A stretch of DNA of 64,000 nucleotides from an uncultured Eubacteriales bacterium. GTDB lineage: Bacteria; Bacillota_I; Bacilli_A; RF39; UBA660. This document shows positions 8,787 through 18,241 of the stretch, piece by piece. Every line of letters starts with the position of its first letter. Position 1 is the first letter of the stretch. The stretch covers positions 52,662-116,661 of the forward strand of contig CAJMAC010000003.1 of NCBI GenBank assembly GCA_905211265.1, written 5' to 3'. The notes below the pieces were generated by a model that was given only the letters and a program-made list of their open reading frames with translations, did no database searches and was not told the DNA's origin. Both the position numbers and the translations under genes were made by a program.

Positions 8787-9917
8787 ATGAGAAATTTTTT
8801 AAAAAAGTTAATAAATAAATTTTTTAGAATTTTTATAGTAAAAGAAAATAAAATAGTTTTTGAATCTGGTAGAAATTTAGTAGATGGTAATTGTAAAGCT
8901 GTATATGATTATATGGTAGAACATAATTATGATAATTATAAATTAGTATGGTTAGTAAAAAAAGGTACTAATGTTAGCGGTCTAAGAAAGAAAGATTATG
9001 CATATTATAAAACATTTAAGGCATTATATCATTTATCTACGGCAAAATATTGGATAAGAAGTCAAAGTATTGGTAGTATTTTAGATAAAAGAGATAATCA
9101 AGTATATATTCAATTATTTCATGGTAATGGTGTTATGAAAAAAATGGGATATGATGTGGAAAATGTAGATATTAGCGATAGAAAAGAAGCAGATCATGTT
9201 AAAGAATGGGATTATTATATTGCTAATGATAGTCATGATAGGGATGTAATAAGATCTAGTACTGGTTATAAGGGCAAAATAGAAGTTCTTGGTATGGCTG
9301 CGGTAGATAATGTAATTAAACATCATAAAGATAAAGAATTTAAAAGAAAAGTTAGAAATGAGCTTGGTATAGTTGAAGTAGATAAAAAAATAATATTATA
9401 TGCTCCAACGTTTAGAGATTTTGATTTTGATAATGATATTATTGATGTACCAATTGAATCATTATCTAAGTTAAAAGATTATATTGTAGTAGTTAGATTG
9501 CATCCACTTGTTAGAGAAAAAATAAATAAAAAGATATTTGATTATCCTAATATAGTTAATGGATGTAACTATCCTGATTGTAGTGATATTCTTGCGGTAA
9601 CAGATGTTCTTATATCAGATTATTCTTCGATTATTTATGAATATATGCCACTTAATTTACCTATTATTTTTTATCCGTATGATTATGATAAATATGTAAG
9701 TCTTCGTGGAGGATTTAGTGTAGATTATCTTAATGAATTACCCGGTAAGATAGTGTATAATGAAGAAGAATTATTAGATACAATTGAAAACATCGATAAA
9801 GTAACAAAAGAATATAAAACTAAAAGAGAAAAATTTACTAAGAAATATAATTATTTATCAGATGGTAAGGCATCAGAAAGATTTGTTAAAAAATTAGAGA
9901 AAGGATATTTTAAATAG
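8787..9917 (+). CDS. CDP-glycerol:glycerophosphotransferase family protein (TagB/TagF-like)
   Basis: Peripheral membrane transferase that moves a polyol phosphate from a CDP donor onto a lipid-linked acceptor. The family histidines and motifs are visible: QLFHGNGVMKKMG, ILYAPTFRDF, VVRLHPLV and DYSSIIYEYMPLNLPIIFY. The start is ATG 8787, because AGGAG at 8776-8780 lies 6-7 bp upstream; ATG 8766 would place this ribosome site inside the gene. At 376 residues it is TagB-sized, shorter than TagF polymerases with an extra N-terminal domain. It directly follows a CDP-linked-substrate synthase, so its donor could be that product rather than CDP-glycerol. Only 8 bp separate it from the next gene. 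Confidence 0.85.
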   Translation: MRNFLKKLINKFFRIFIVKENKIVFESGRNLVDGNCKAVYDYMVEHNYDNYKLVWLVKKGTNVSGLRKKDYAYYKTFKALYHLSTAKYWIRSQSIGSILDKRDNQVYIQLFHGNGVMKKMGYDVENVDISDRKEADHVKEWDYYIANDSHDRDVIRSSTGYKGKIEVLGMAAVDNVIKHHKDKEFKRKVRNELGIVEVDKKIILYAPTFRDFDFDNDIIDVPIESLSKLKDYIVVVRLHPLVREKINKKIFDYPNIVNGCNYPDCSDILAVTDVLISDYSSIIYEYMPLNLPIIFYPYDYDKYVSLRGGFSVDYLNELPGKIVYNEEELLDTIENIDKVTKEYKTKREKFTKKYNYLSDGKASERFVKKLEKGYFK

Positions 9918-9925
9918 GTGTAAGT

Positions 9926-10630
9926 ATGATACCAAAGAAAATTCATTATGTTTGGGTTGGTGGGAAAAAGAAGCCAAAAGATATTGAAAGATGTATTAAG
10001 TCTTGGAAAAAGAATTTAAAAGATTATGAAATAATTGAATGGAATGAAAATAATTTTGATATAAATAGTAATAAGTTTACTAAGGAAGCATATAAGGCTA
10101 AGAAATGGGCTTTTGTAAGTGATTATATAAGAATGTACGCTATATATAATGAGGGTGGAATTTATTTAGATACTGATAATTTAGTTTTAGAAAGTTTAGA
10201 TAAATTTTTAAATGATAGGGCATTTGTAGGTTTTGAGAATCCTAGTTATCCTTATACTGCTGCTTTTGGTGCAGAAAAAAAGCATCCTTTTGTAAAGAAG
10301 GTTTTAGATTATTATCAGAATAGGGATTTTGAATTTGATTCAAAAGATCAATTAAAAGCTGTTAATACTAAAATAGTATCTGAAATATTAGTAAAAGATT
10401 TTGGGTGTAAAGTAAATAATAAAAAACAATTATTAAAGGAAGGGATAAGGGTATATCCTGACAATATTTTATGTAATCCCTCTTCATCATCATCAGTAAT
10501 TCATATTTTTACTGGTACTTGGATGGAAGGTGCAAAGCCTCTTGCTAGAAAACTTAATAAATTTATTAAATTAAGATTAACTAGTAAAAGAAAAGCAGGG
10601 TTATATAAAAAATTTATAAATAAAATTTAG
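9926..10630 (+). CDS. GT32-type glycosyltransferase with DXD motif
   Basis: Capsular polysaccharide/OCH1-like sugar transferase (Gly_transf_sug family). It opens with the signature PKKIHYVWVGGKKKP, then SWKKNLKDYEIIEWNENNFD, the helix AFVSDYIRMYAIYNEGGIYLD and the DTD metal site (LDTDNLVLESL). The C-terminal third is basic and may bind the membrane surface. It is 234 residues, usual for the family. It belongs to the run of tightly spaced glycan genes, with the flippase gene 19 bp downstream. The sugar cannot be read from sequence. Confidence 0.87.
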   Translation: MIPKKIHYVWVGGKKKPKDIERCIKSWKKNLKDYEIIEWNENNFDINSNKFTKEAYKAKKWAFVSDYIRMYAIYNEGGIYLDTDNLVLESLDKFLNDRAFVGFENPSYPYTAAFGAEKKHPFVKKVLDYYQNRDFEFDSKDQLKAVNTKIVSEILVKDFGCKVNNKKQLLKEGIRVYPDNILCNPSSSSSVIHIFTGTWMEGAKPLARKLNKFIKLRLTSKRKAGLYKKFINKI

Positions 10631-10649
10631 TTTTCTTTGGGGTGAACAA

Positions 10650-12185
10650 ATGACAAGAACAGAAAATTCTACTAAAAATATGTATACAGGTATAATATAT
10701 CAAGTTTTAGTGCTTGTATTTCGCTTTGTTACAAGAACAATATTTATTCAATGTTTAGGTAAAGAGTTTTTAGGAATTAATGGGCTATTTTCTAATATTC
10801 TCACTCTTTTATCTTTAGCAGATTTAGGAATAAGTGGGGCATTAGTGTATGCACTTTATGAACCTATTGCTAAGAATGATACTAAACGTCAACAAATAAT
10901 AATTAAATATTTAAGAAATTTTTATCTTTGTGTCGGTGGATTTATAATGTTAATAGGTATATGTCTATTACCATTTATAAAAACTATTATTAAGGACGAT
11001 GTTAACTTTGTTAATCTTTATTTAGTATTCTTTATATATATATTTCAAACTGCTTCGTCTTATTTATTCTTTCCTTCGAAAACAGAATTTTTATGTGCAA
11101 ATCAAAAAAGATATATATATAATAATATAGCTAATGTTTTTGTAGTATTGAGTAATATTGTACAAATAATTGTTTTGCTTTTATTTAAAAATTTCTATAT
11201 ATATTTAATAACAATAATTATTTTTAATATTTTACAATATGCAGTAATATCTTTTAAAACTGATAAGTTATATCCTTTTATTAAGGAAAAATGTAGAGAA
11301 AAACTTACAAAGGAAGAAAAAAAAGAAGTATTAAAAGATTGTGGATCTCTTATGATTTATAGAATAAATTATGTTGTTTTAACTGCGACAGATAATATAA
11401 TTATTTCTAAATATTTAGGTCTTGCAGTGGTAGGACTTTATTCTAACTATGTGTTAGTTACTAATTCTATTGTTAACGTTTTATCAACTTTATTTGATTC
11501 AATAACTGCTTCAATTGGTAATTTACATGCTACTAAGGATTTAAAAAAGGATTATTTTGTATTTAATTTAACAAACTTTTTAACTGCAACTTTATTTGGA
11601 GTATTTTCTCTTGGAGTATGTGTTTTAGTAAATGAATTTATTGAAATATGGTTAGGTAAAGATTATTTATTATCTAGTTTATTTGTAATAATTATTTCTA
11701 TTAATCTTTATGTCGAAGGTATAAGAAAATTTTTATCAACTTATAGAACTACTTATGGATTATTTAGGCAAGCGAAATTTATGCCTTTACTTGGTATGAT
11801 AACAAATATTGTTATATCAATTATACTAGTTAAGAAAATAGGTATTTTTGGAGTTTTACTTGGTACATTAATATCTAATTTAATATCATTTATGTGGTAT
11901 GATCCATACATTATATATAAAAATGTATTTAAGGAAAAAGTATCTAAATATTATTTAAAAAATATATTATATTTATTATTCTTTGCTTTAATGACATTTA
12001 TTTGTAAATATTTATGTTCAATTATTAAAATAAACGGTATTATTGGTTTTGTAATTCATGGTATTATTTGTGTATCTATACCTTTGATTGTTATAACTAT
12101 ACTATATTATAATACTGAATATGGTATATATTTTAAAGATTATTTAAAGAAAATTATTAAGAAAGGAAGAAGTAGTAATGCCTAA
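10650..12185 (+). CDS. Wzx-type lipid-linked oligosaccharide flippase (MOP superfamily)
   Basis: Polytopic membrane protein of 511 residues with about 12-14 hydrophobic helices, from the polysaccharide-export branch of the MOP/MATE exporters. It begins with the typical amphipathic start and RFVTRTIFIQCLGKEFLGIN, then LTLLSLADLGISGALVYALY. The same start is found in many Firmicute O-unit or teuronic-type flippases. It would move the undecaprenyl-linked repeat unit across the membrane for polymerisation by the Wzy-like domain encoded two genes on. The SD is TTGGGGTG, and the 3' end overlaps the next gene by 8 bp. Confidence 0.88.
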   Translation: MTRTENSTKNMYTGIIYQVLVLVFRFVTRTIFIQCLGKEFLGINGLFSNILTLLSLADLGISGALVYALYEPIAKNDTKRQQIIIKYLRNFYLCVGGFIMLIGICLLPFIKTIIKDDVNFVNLYLVFFIYIFQTASSYLFFPSKTEFLCANQKRYIYNNIANVFVVLSNIVQIIVLLLFKNFYIYLITIIIFNILQYAVISFKTDKLYPFIKEKCREKLTKEEKKEVLKDCGSLMIYRINYVVLTATDNIIISKYLGLAVVGLYSNYVLVTNSIVNVLSTLFDSITASIGNLHATKDLKKDYFVFNLTNFLTATLFGVFSLGVCVLVNEFIEIWLGKDYLLSSLFVIIISINLYVEGIRKFLSTYRTTYGLFRQAKFMPLLGMITNIVISIILVKKIGIFGVLLGTLISNLISFMWYDPYIIYKNVFKEKVSKYYLKNILYLLFFALMTFICKYLCSIIKINGIIGFVIHGIICVSIPLIVITILYYNTEYGIYFKDYLKKIIKKGRSSNA

Positions 12186-13359
12186 AATATCTATTTTAAT
12201 GCCAACATATAATGATGAAAAATATATTGTAAATGCACTTGATTCAATTATGATGCAAACATATAAAGATTATGAAGTACTTATATGTAATGATGGTTCT
12301 ACAGATAAAACGAAAGAAGTTATTTACGAATATAAAGATAAGAATGATAAAGAAGATAAAATTCATTATTACTACGAGGATAATGCTGATCAATTAAATG
12401 CTATTATTACATTAATACCTTACATTAAGGGTAAATATGTTTATATATTACATTCAGATGATATGCTATATGATAAAGATACTTTAAAGAAAATGATAAC
12501 TTATATGGATAATAATCATAGAGTAGACTCAATTATTGCAGATATTGCTTTAATTGATAAAGATAATAAAATTATTGGTAATAGTAAGGTTACTGATTAT
12601 AAATATAATGATTATCATGATATAATTGCTTTACAGTTATTATGGTTAGGAAGAAATTTATATGTAGATATGGCGTTTCATAAAAAGGAAGTATTTATTA
12701 AGAAAGTTTATGATAATTATCTATTATGGAATGGGCCATTTTGGTTAAATATTGATAAGAATAATATTTTAAATTTTAAGAAGGTTAATTTTTCTTTCTT
12801 TAAATATCGTCTTGGTGATAACAATTATTTAAATATGGAAGGATCTAAACTTAATGTTATTAATGGTGAAATAAGAGTAGTTACAAGATTGTTAAAAAAT
12901 TATTATATTCCGAATTATAAATTACAATATATACTTTATAGGGTATGTAATAAATTAAAACTTGGTAAATATTATAAAATATTTTACAAAAAGAAAGAGA
13001 CTTTAAATAAATATGAAATAATTAAGTTTGTTTTGAATAAAAGATTTACTGATGAAGAAATAGAAAATAATATATTCTTAAATTCTTTACTTTCATTTTA
13101 TAAAAATTATACTGAAAGAAAAATTAATATAGAGATAAGCTCTGATGATATTATTTATTATGGTAAAGATATGAGATTATTTAATAAAAAAATAGTTAAT
13201 AATAATATTGAAGAATTATATAATAAAATTATGATAGAAATGAATACTGGATTTAATGAAATTGTTATTAATAAAAAAGAGGATTATGAGAATGTTTTGA
13301 ATATAACAAAGTTTTTATGTATTTATCCATATGTAAAAATTACTGTTAAGGAGGAATAA
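12178..13359 (+). CDS. family 2 glycosyltransferase with extended C-terminus
   Basis: Cytosolic GT-A fold transferase. The first 120 residues carry KISILMPTYNDEKYIVNALDSIM, CNDGSTDKTKEVI and the metal-binding SDD (ILHSDDMLYD). The rest (about residues 130-393) is less typical, Lys/Asn/Tyr rich, and may determine acceptor binding. It overlaps the flippase gene by 8 bp and ends 1 bp before the next start, whose SD (AAGGAGG) lies inside this gene, so these genes are translationally coupled. Donor and acceptor are unknown. Confidence 0.85.
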   Translation: MPKISILMPTYNDEKYIVNALDSIMMQTYKDYEVLICNDGSTDKTKEVIYEYKDKNDKEDKIHYYYEDNADQLNAIITLIPYIKGKYVYILHSDDMLYDKDTLKKMITYMDNNHRVDSIIADIALIDKDNKIIGNSKVTDYKYNDYHDIIALQLLWLGRNLYVDMAFHKKEVFIKKVYDNYLLWNGPFWLNIDKNNILNFKKVNFSFFKYRLGDNNYLNMEGSKLNVINGEIRVVTRLLKNYYIPNYKLQYILYRVCNKLKLGKYYKIFYKKKETLNKYEIIKFVLNKRFTDEEIENNIFLNSLLSFYKNYTERKINIEISSDDIIYYGKDMRLFNKKIVNNNIEELYNKIMIEMNTGFNEIVINKKEDYENVLNITKFLCIYPYVKITVKEE

Positions 13360-13360
13360 A

Positions 13361-15994
13361 ATGAAGAATGTATTTAATAAAAATATACTTAAAAAAATAA
13401 TTGTTATATTTATTTTATTACAGCCAATATTAGATACATATATATTATTTGAACAAGATGTTATTGATATATTTAAGTTTTCTCCCTCGACAATTATAAG
13501 ATTGTTCTTTGTATTTGTAATAGCAATATTTTCTATATTAGTACTTAAGTTTAATAAGGAATGGAAGTATTTTATAGTATATATATTTTTGCTTATTTTA
13601 TATACTTTATTTCATTTATATTCAGTTAGTTACTTTAAGACTTTGTCTCCGGATAATTTTAATTATTCAAAGTTTAGTGAATTATTTTATATAATAAGAT
13701 TACTTATACCAATATTTTTAATTATTGTATGTTCTAAAATTAAATTTACAAAAAAAGAAATAAAGAAGATATTTTATATATTATTTTTTATGATAAGTGG
13801 TACAATTGTTATAACAAATATATTTAAAATATCTACGGGGGCATATGTTACAAAAACAATTAATTATAATATAATTGAATGGTTTACAAAAAATATTCAT
13901 GCTAGTTATTCATTTTATGATACTGCTACAAGGGGATACTTTTCTTTTGCTAATATGATAAGTTCTTTATTATTTGGTTTTACGGGAATATTATTTTATA
14001 ATCTTTATAAGAATTGTAATTTTAAAAACATGTTTTTTCTTGTTATTCAAATGTTTGCAATGTTTATGCTTGGTACAAAGATAGCTACTTTTGGTTATAT
14101 ATTATCTTTAGTAGCAATGTTTATGGTATATATTTATTTTTGTATGAAGAAAGATATAAAACTTAAACGAAGAAATATAATTATTACTATTTTACTTATA
14201 TGTTTATGGATTTCTATTTATCCTTATTCTCCATGTAAAAATAGAATGTTTTCTGTTAGTGATGGTGCATTAAATAATGATGAAAAATTAGATGATGATA
14301 TTAAGGAAATTAAAGATAATGTTCTAGATGATTCTGAACAAATTAAAGAATTTCTTAAAGATAATTATGAAAAATTTTCTATTAAAGAAGATTACATTAT
14401 AGATTATTATCCATATCAATATGATTATATATTTTGGTATAATATGTTAAGTGAATCATATACTGTTAAAAGTGATAATAGATTATTAATGATTAATATT
14501 TTAAATAGAATGAAGGATGTTGATAATAGGAAAGTATTAGATGAATTATTTGGTGTATCTTATTCAAGGATGAGTAATATTGCTGTTTTAGAACGTGATT
14601 TTGTTAGTCAATATTATTCACTTGGTATAATTGGATTAATAATATTAGTTATGCCTCTTGCAATAATACCTTTATGTTGTTTTATTAAAATACTTAAAAA
14701 TAAGAATCTTAATTTTTATAATACTGCTTTAGTAGTTAGTTTATTTTCTTCCTTAGTTGGAGCATATTATTGTGGTAATACTTTAGATAATTTAACATTT
14801 TCTATTATATATGCTTTCTTTTGTGGAGTTTTAGTTAATGAAGTATATAGTAAAAAAGAAAGAGAATTAAAAGAAAATAAAATTACTATTCTTGCTCTTC
14901 ATTTAGGATATGGTGGAGTAGAACAATATATATCTTCTTTATGTAAAATGTTAGATAATGATTATGAAATAGAAATTATTTCTACTTATAAAGTATTAGA
15001 AAAGCCTGCATTTTTCTTTGATAATAAGATAAAAATTACTTATTTAATAAATGATAAGCCTAATAAAGAAGAATTTAAACAAGAATTAAGAAATAAAAAT
15101 ATTATTAATATTTTAAAGGAAGGATTTAAATCAATAAAATTATTATATTTAAAAAGAACAAGAAATATAAAAGCAATAAAAGATATAGATAGTAAATATA
15201 TTATTACTACAAGATCATTTCATAATAAATTAGTAAGTAATTATGCTTATTGTGATATAATAAAAATAGCTACTGAACATAATTATCATAATAATGATAA
15301 TAAATATATTAATTCTTTGATTAATTCAATAAAAAAATATGATTATTTAGTAGTAGTATCTAATTCGTTAAAAGAATTTTATGAAGATAAGATAGGTAAT
15401 ACTAAGTGTATATATATACCTAATGTTATTGATGAGTTACCTGATAAATCTACTAATTTAAAAAATAATAATATAATTAATGTAGGTAGAATAGAAAAGG
15501 AAAAAGATCAAATTTCTTTAATAGAAACATTTAAGAAAGTAAAAGAAAAAGTAAGAGATGCTAAATTATATATAATTGGAGATGGTTCTTTAAGAAGTAC
15601 TTTAAATGATAAAATAAAAGAATATAATTTATCTGAGAGTGTCTTTTTACCAGGATTTTTATCTAAAAAAGAAATTGAAAATTATATGATTAATTCAAAA
15701 TTATTTGTACTAACTTCATTAACTGAATCATTTGGACTTGTTTTAATCGAGGCAATGAGTTATAAAGTACCTTGTATTGCTTTTGATACTTCAGATGGTG
15801 CAAGAAATTTACTTTCTAATGGTAATGGTATATTAATTAAAAATAGAGATATTGATAAAATGTCTAATGAAATAATTAAGTTACTAAATGATGATACTAA
15901 ATTAAAAAAAATATCTAATAAAGGCTATGAATCTTGTAAAAAGTATTTGCTTGTAAATGTGAAAGAAGAATGGTTAAAATTATTAAATAAATAA
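13361..15994 (+). CDS. fusion of Wzy/O-antigen-ligase-like polymerase with a GT4 glycosyltransferase
   Basis: One uninterrupted 877-residue frame with two parts. Residues 1-500 are a membrane domain of about a dozen helices with a large soluble loop near 290-390, as in O-antigen polymerases and ligases; it starts KKIIVIFILLQPILDTYILF. Residues about 505-877 form a complete GT-B transferase: ILALHLGYGGVEQYISSL at its start, NVGRIEKEKDQISLIETFKK, IIGDGSLRSTL, and the ESFGLVLIEAMS motif with both glutamates. Fusion of the polymerase to a cytosolic transferase is uncommon; normally these are separate genes. No frameshift or base-composition break marks the joint. The enzyme could link repeat-unit completion to polymerisation at the membrane. 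Confidence 0.83.
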   Translation: MKNVFNKNILKKIIVIFILLQPILDTYILFEQDVIDIFKFSPSTIIRLFFVFVIAIFSILVLKFNKEWKYFIVYIFLLILYTLFHLYSVSYFKTLSPDNFNYSKFSELFYIIRLLIPIFLIIVCSKIKFTKKEIKKIFYILFFMISGTIVITNIFKISTGAYVTKTINYNIIEWFTKNIHASYSFYDTATRGYFSFANMISSLLFGFTGILFYNLYKNCNFKNMFFLVIQMFAMFMLGTKIATFGYILSLVAMFMVYIYFCMKKDIKLKRRNIIITILLICLWISIYPYSPCKNRMFSVSDGALNNDEKLDDDIKEIKDNVLDDSEQIKEFLKDNYEKFSIKEDYIIDYYPYQYDYIFWYNMLSESYTVKSDNRLLMINILNRMKDVDNRKVLDELFGVSYSRMSNIAVLERDFVSQYYSLGIIGLIILVMPLAIIPLCCFIKILKNKNLNFYNTALVVSLFSSLVGAYYCGNTLDNLTFSIIYAFFCGVLVNEVYSKKERELKENKITILALHLGYGGVEQYISSLCKMLDNDYEIEIISTYKVLEKPAFFFDNKIKITYLINDKPNKEEFKQELRNKNIINILKEGFKSIKLLYLKRTRNIKAIKDIDSKYIITTRSFHNKLVSNYAYCDIIKIATEHNYHNNDNKYINSLINSIKKYDYLVVVSNSLKEFYEDKIGNTKCIYIPNVIDELPDKSTNLKNNNIINVGRIEKEKDQISLIETFKKVKEKVRDAKLYIIGDGSLRSTLNDKIKEYNLSESVFLPGFLSKKEIENYMINSKLFVLTSLTESFGLVLIEAMSYKVPCIAFDTSDGARNLLSNGNGILIKNRDIDKMSNEIIKLLNDDTKLKKISNKGYESCKKYLLVNVKEEWLKLLNK

Positions 15995-16009
15995 TGGAAA
16001 GGATTTATT

Positions 16010-17437
16010 ATGAGTAATAAAAATAATAAAAAAGAATTAGAGAAAATCAGAAAGGAAAATAATTCTAAAAATAATATAAATAATAAAAATAAAGAAAATG
16101 AATTATTAGATAAAACTATATATGTTAAAGATTTATCTAATGAGGTAAAAAAATATAATAAGAGAAAAAGTATTAGAAAAATATTAATAATTTCTCTAAG
16201 TATTTTATTAATTTTGCTTATAATATCCTTAGTATATTATTTAGATAAAGAACATAAAGAACAAATAAGATTAAATAATATTAAAAAAGAACAAGAAATA
16301 ATTAATAATATTAATAGTCATTATAGTGAATATGTTATTACTAATAAAGAAAGTAATTTATATAGTTCAAATAATGAAGTAATTGGTATTATTGGTAAAA
16401 ATATTTCTTTATCACTAGATAATATAGAAATAAATAAAGATACTAAGTATTTCAAAGTAAAAGATTTTGAAGATACTTATATAGAATATAATGATGTAGA
16501 AAAAATAGATAGTTTAACTACTTATGATAATAGATATAAAAATTATATTGTATTTAATGAAAATATTATAACAAAAGACATTACTTCATTTTATGATAAA
16601 GATAATAATTTAATATATAAATTTAATAATAGTTTTAATTTACCAATAATAATAAAAGATAATAATAGATATGGTGTAGAATTTAATAATAGATTATTAT
16701 ATGTTAATAGTGATGAAGTGGTAGAAATAAAATATAATTATAATACTTCCTTATCTAATTCTTCTGGAGTAGGAGTATTTAATTATCATGCTTTCTATGA
16801 TGAAACAAAAGCGAAAGAAAGAAGAAATTGTAATACTGCGATATGTCACTCAAAAGCACAATTTAAAACACATTTAGATTATTTTAAAGAACATAATATT
16901 TTAACATTAAAAATAGAAGAATTAGAATATTATATTGATGGTAAAATACAATTACCTAAAAGTATTCTTATTACTATTGATGATGGACCAAAAACAAAAA
17001 TTGCTGTAGATATGTTAACAGAATATCAAATGTATGCCACAATATTTTTAGTAACTAGTTGGTTTGATGAAGCGTCATATTATAAAACTGATTATATTGA
17101 ACTTCATTCTCATGGACATAACTTACATAAAGGAGGAGATTGTCCTGGTGGTCAAGGTGGTGCAATTAAGTGTTTACCAAAAGAAACATTACTGGAAGAT
17201 TTAAGAGAAAGTAGTAAAGAACTAGGAGGCAGTAAATATTTTTGTTATCCATTTTATGAATATAATAGTTATTCAATTAGTGTTTTAAAAGAAGCAGGAT
17301 ATACTATGGCTTTTACTGGAGAATATGGTGATATGTTAACAAAGGTAGGTATGAATAAATATATAATACCTAGATTTGTAATAATGACACACACTACAAT
17401 TAAAGATATGGGTGATTATTTAAATCAAATAAAGTAA
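16010..17437 (+). CDS. membrane-anchored polysaccharide deacetylase (NodB/CE4 family)
   Basis: CE4 deacetylase likely acting outside the cell on N-acetylated glycan. A Lys/Asn-rich cytoplasmic N-terminus of about 60 residues precedes one membrane helix (near 62-82). A non-catalytic extracellular stretch of about 150 residues follows. The NodB domain spans about 255-475, with GVGVFNYHAFYD, the metal Asp pair in ILITIDDGPKT, the zinc histidines in HSHGHNLH, FCYPFYEYN, and a late IPRFVIMTH. The cysteine-bearing insert DCPGGQGGAIKCLPK is unusual and may be disulfide-bonded. It ends at an intrinsic terminator, closing the first transcription unit of the locus. Confidence 0.87.
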   Translation: MSNKNNKKELEKIRKENNSKNNINNKNKENELLDKTIYVKDLSNEVKKYNKRKSIRKILIISLSILLILLIISLVYYLDKEHKEQIRLNNIKKEQEIINNINSHYSEYVITNKESNLYSSNNEVIGIIGKNISLSLDNIEINKDTKYFKVKDFEDTYIEYNDVEKIDSLTTYDNRYKNYIVFNENIITKDITSFYDKDNNLIYKFNNSFNLPIIIKDNNRYGVEFNNRLLYVNSDEVVEIKYNYNTSLSNSSGVGVFNYHAFYDETKAKERRNCNTAICHSKAQFKTHLDYFKEHNILTLKIEELEYYIDGKIQLPKSILITIDDGPKTKIAVDMLTEYQMYATIFLVTSWFDEASYYKTDYIELHSHGHNLHKGGDCPGGQGGAIKCLPKETLLEDLRESSKELGGSKYFCYPFYEYNSYSISVLKEAGYTMAFTGEYGDMLTKVGMNKYIIPRFVIMTHTTIKDMGDYLNQIK

Positions 17438-17457
17438 CCTTAAATGGTTACTTTTTG
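17432..17457 (+). terminator. intrinsic terminator after the deacetylase gene
   Basis: Eight-base-pair stem AAGTAACC/GGTTACTT (17432-17439, 17446-17453), 6-nt loop and a T run. Confidence 0.8.
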
Positions 17458-17523
17458 TGTAAATTAATGCAAAGATATGGACTTTTAATTTATATTTTGA
17501 TAAAATTGTTATAGGAGGATACT

Positions 17524-18234
17524 ATGAAGAAATTATTTGAAAAAATGTATAAAAAAGAAGAAAAAGAATTTAATAAAATATTACATAATAATTTAGTTAA
17601 GAATAAAAAGATGTTTATAGTAACTGCAAATCCTGAAACAATGATGAAAAGTGAAACTGATACAGAATTAAATAAATTATTGAATGATAAGGATACTATT
17701 TTAGTACCTGATGGAATAGGGGTAGTTAAGGCTTCTAAAATGATTGGATATGATGTTAAAGAAAGAATTGCGGGTATTGATATTGCTAATACTTTACTTG
17801 ATTATGGTAACAAATTAAAGAAAACTATTTATTTATTTGGATCAAAACAAGAAATAATTGACTCAATGAAAGATGTTTTAAAAGAAAAATATCCTAACCT
17901 AAAATTAGTAGGTAGTTCAAATGGATATGTACAAGATAAAGATAAAGTATTTGAAGAAATGAGTAAATTAAAACCTGATATTATTTTAGTAGCATTAGGT
18001 ATACCTCTTCAAGAAAAATTAATATACAAACATTTATCATTATTTGATAAAGGAATATTTGTTGGAGTAGGTGGTTCTTTTGATGTAATAAGTGGACATA
18101 AAAAAAGAGCACCACAAATAATTATTAAATTAAATTTAGAGTGGTTATATAGAATTATATGTGAACCTAAAAGATTAAAAAGATTTTATGATTCTAATGT
18201 TAAGTTTATGTTTAGGGTAAAGAAAATGAAGTAG
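17524..18234 (+). CDS. tagA: WecG/TagA/CpsF family glycosyltransferase (GT26)
   Basis: GT26 enzyme; in Gram-positive bacteria TagA adds ManNAc to GlcNAc-PP-undecaprenol to complete the teichoic acid linkage unit. Motifs are classical: TANPETMMKSETD, LVPDGIGVVKASKMIG, KERIAGIDIANTLLDYG, VGVGGSFDVISGHKKRAP and LEWLYRIICEPKRLKR. At 236 residues it is full length. TagO and the UDP-ManNAc-forming epimerase are encoded 3-6 kb downstream, which fits a TagA role. The SD AGGAGG precedes the start by 6 bp, and the next gene starts 7 bp downstream. Confidence 0.9.
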   Translation: MKKLFEKMYKKEEKEFNKILHNNLVKNKKMFIVTANPETMMKSETDTELNKLLNDKDTILVPDGIGVVKASKMIGYDVKERIAGIDIANTLLDYGNKLKKTIYLFGSKQEIIDSMKDVLKEKYPNLKLVGSSNGYVQDKDKVFEEMSKLKPDIILVALGIPLQEKLIYKHLSLFDKGIFVGVGGSFDVISGHKKRAPQIIIKLNLEWLYRIICEPKRLKRFYDSNVKFMFRVKKMK

Positions 18235-18241
18235 GGATAGC

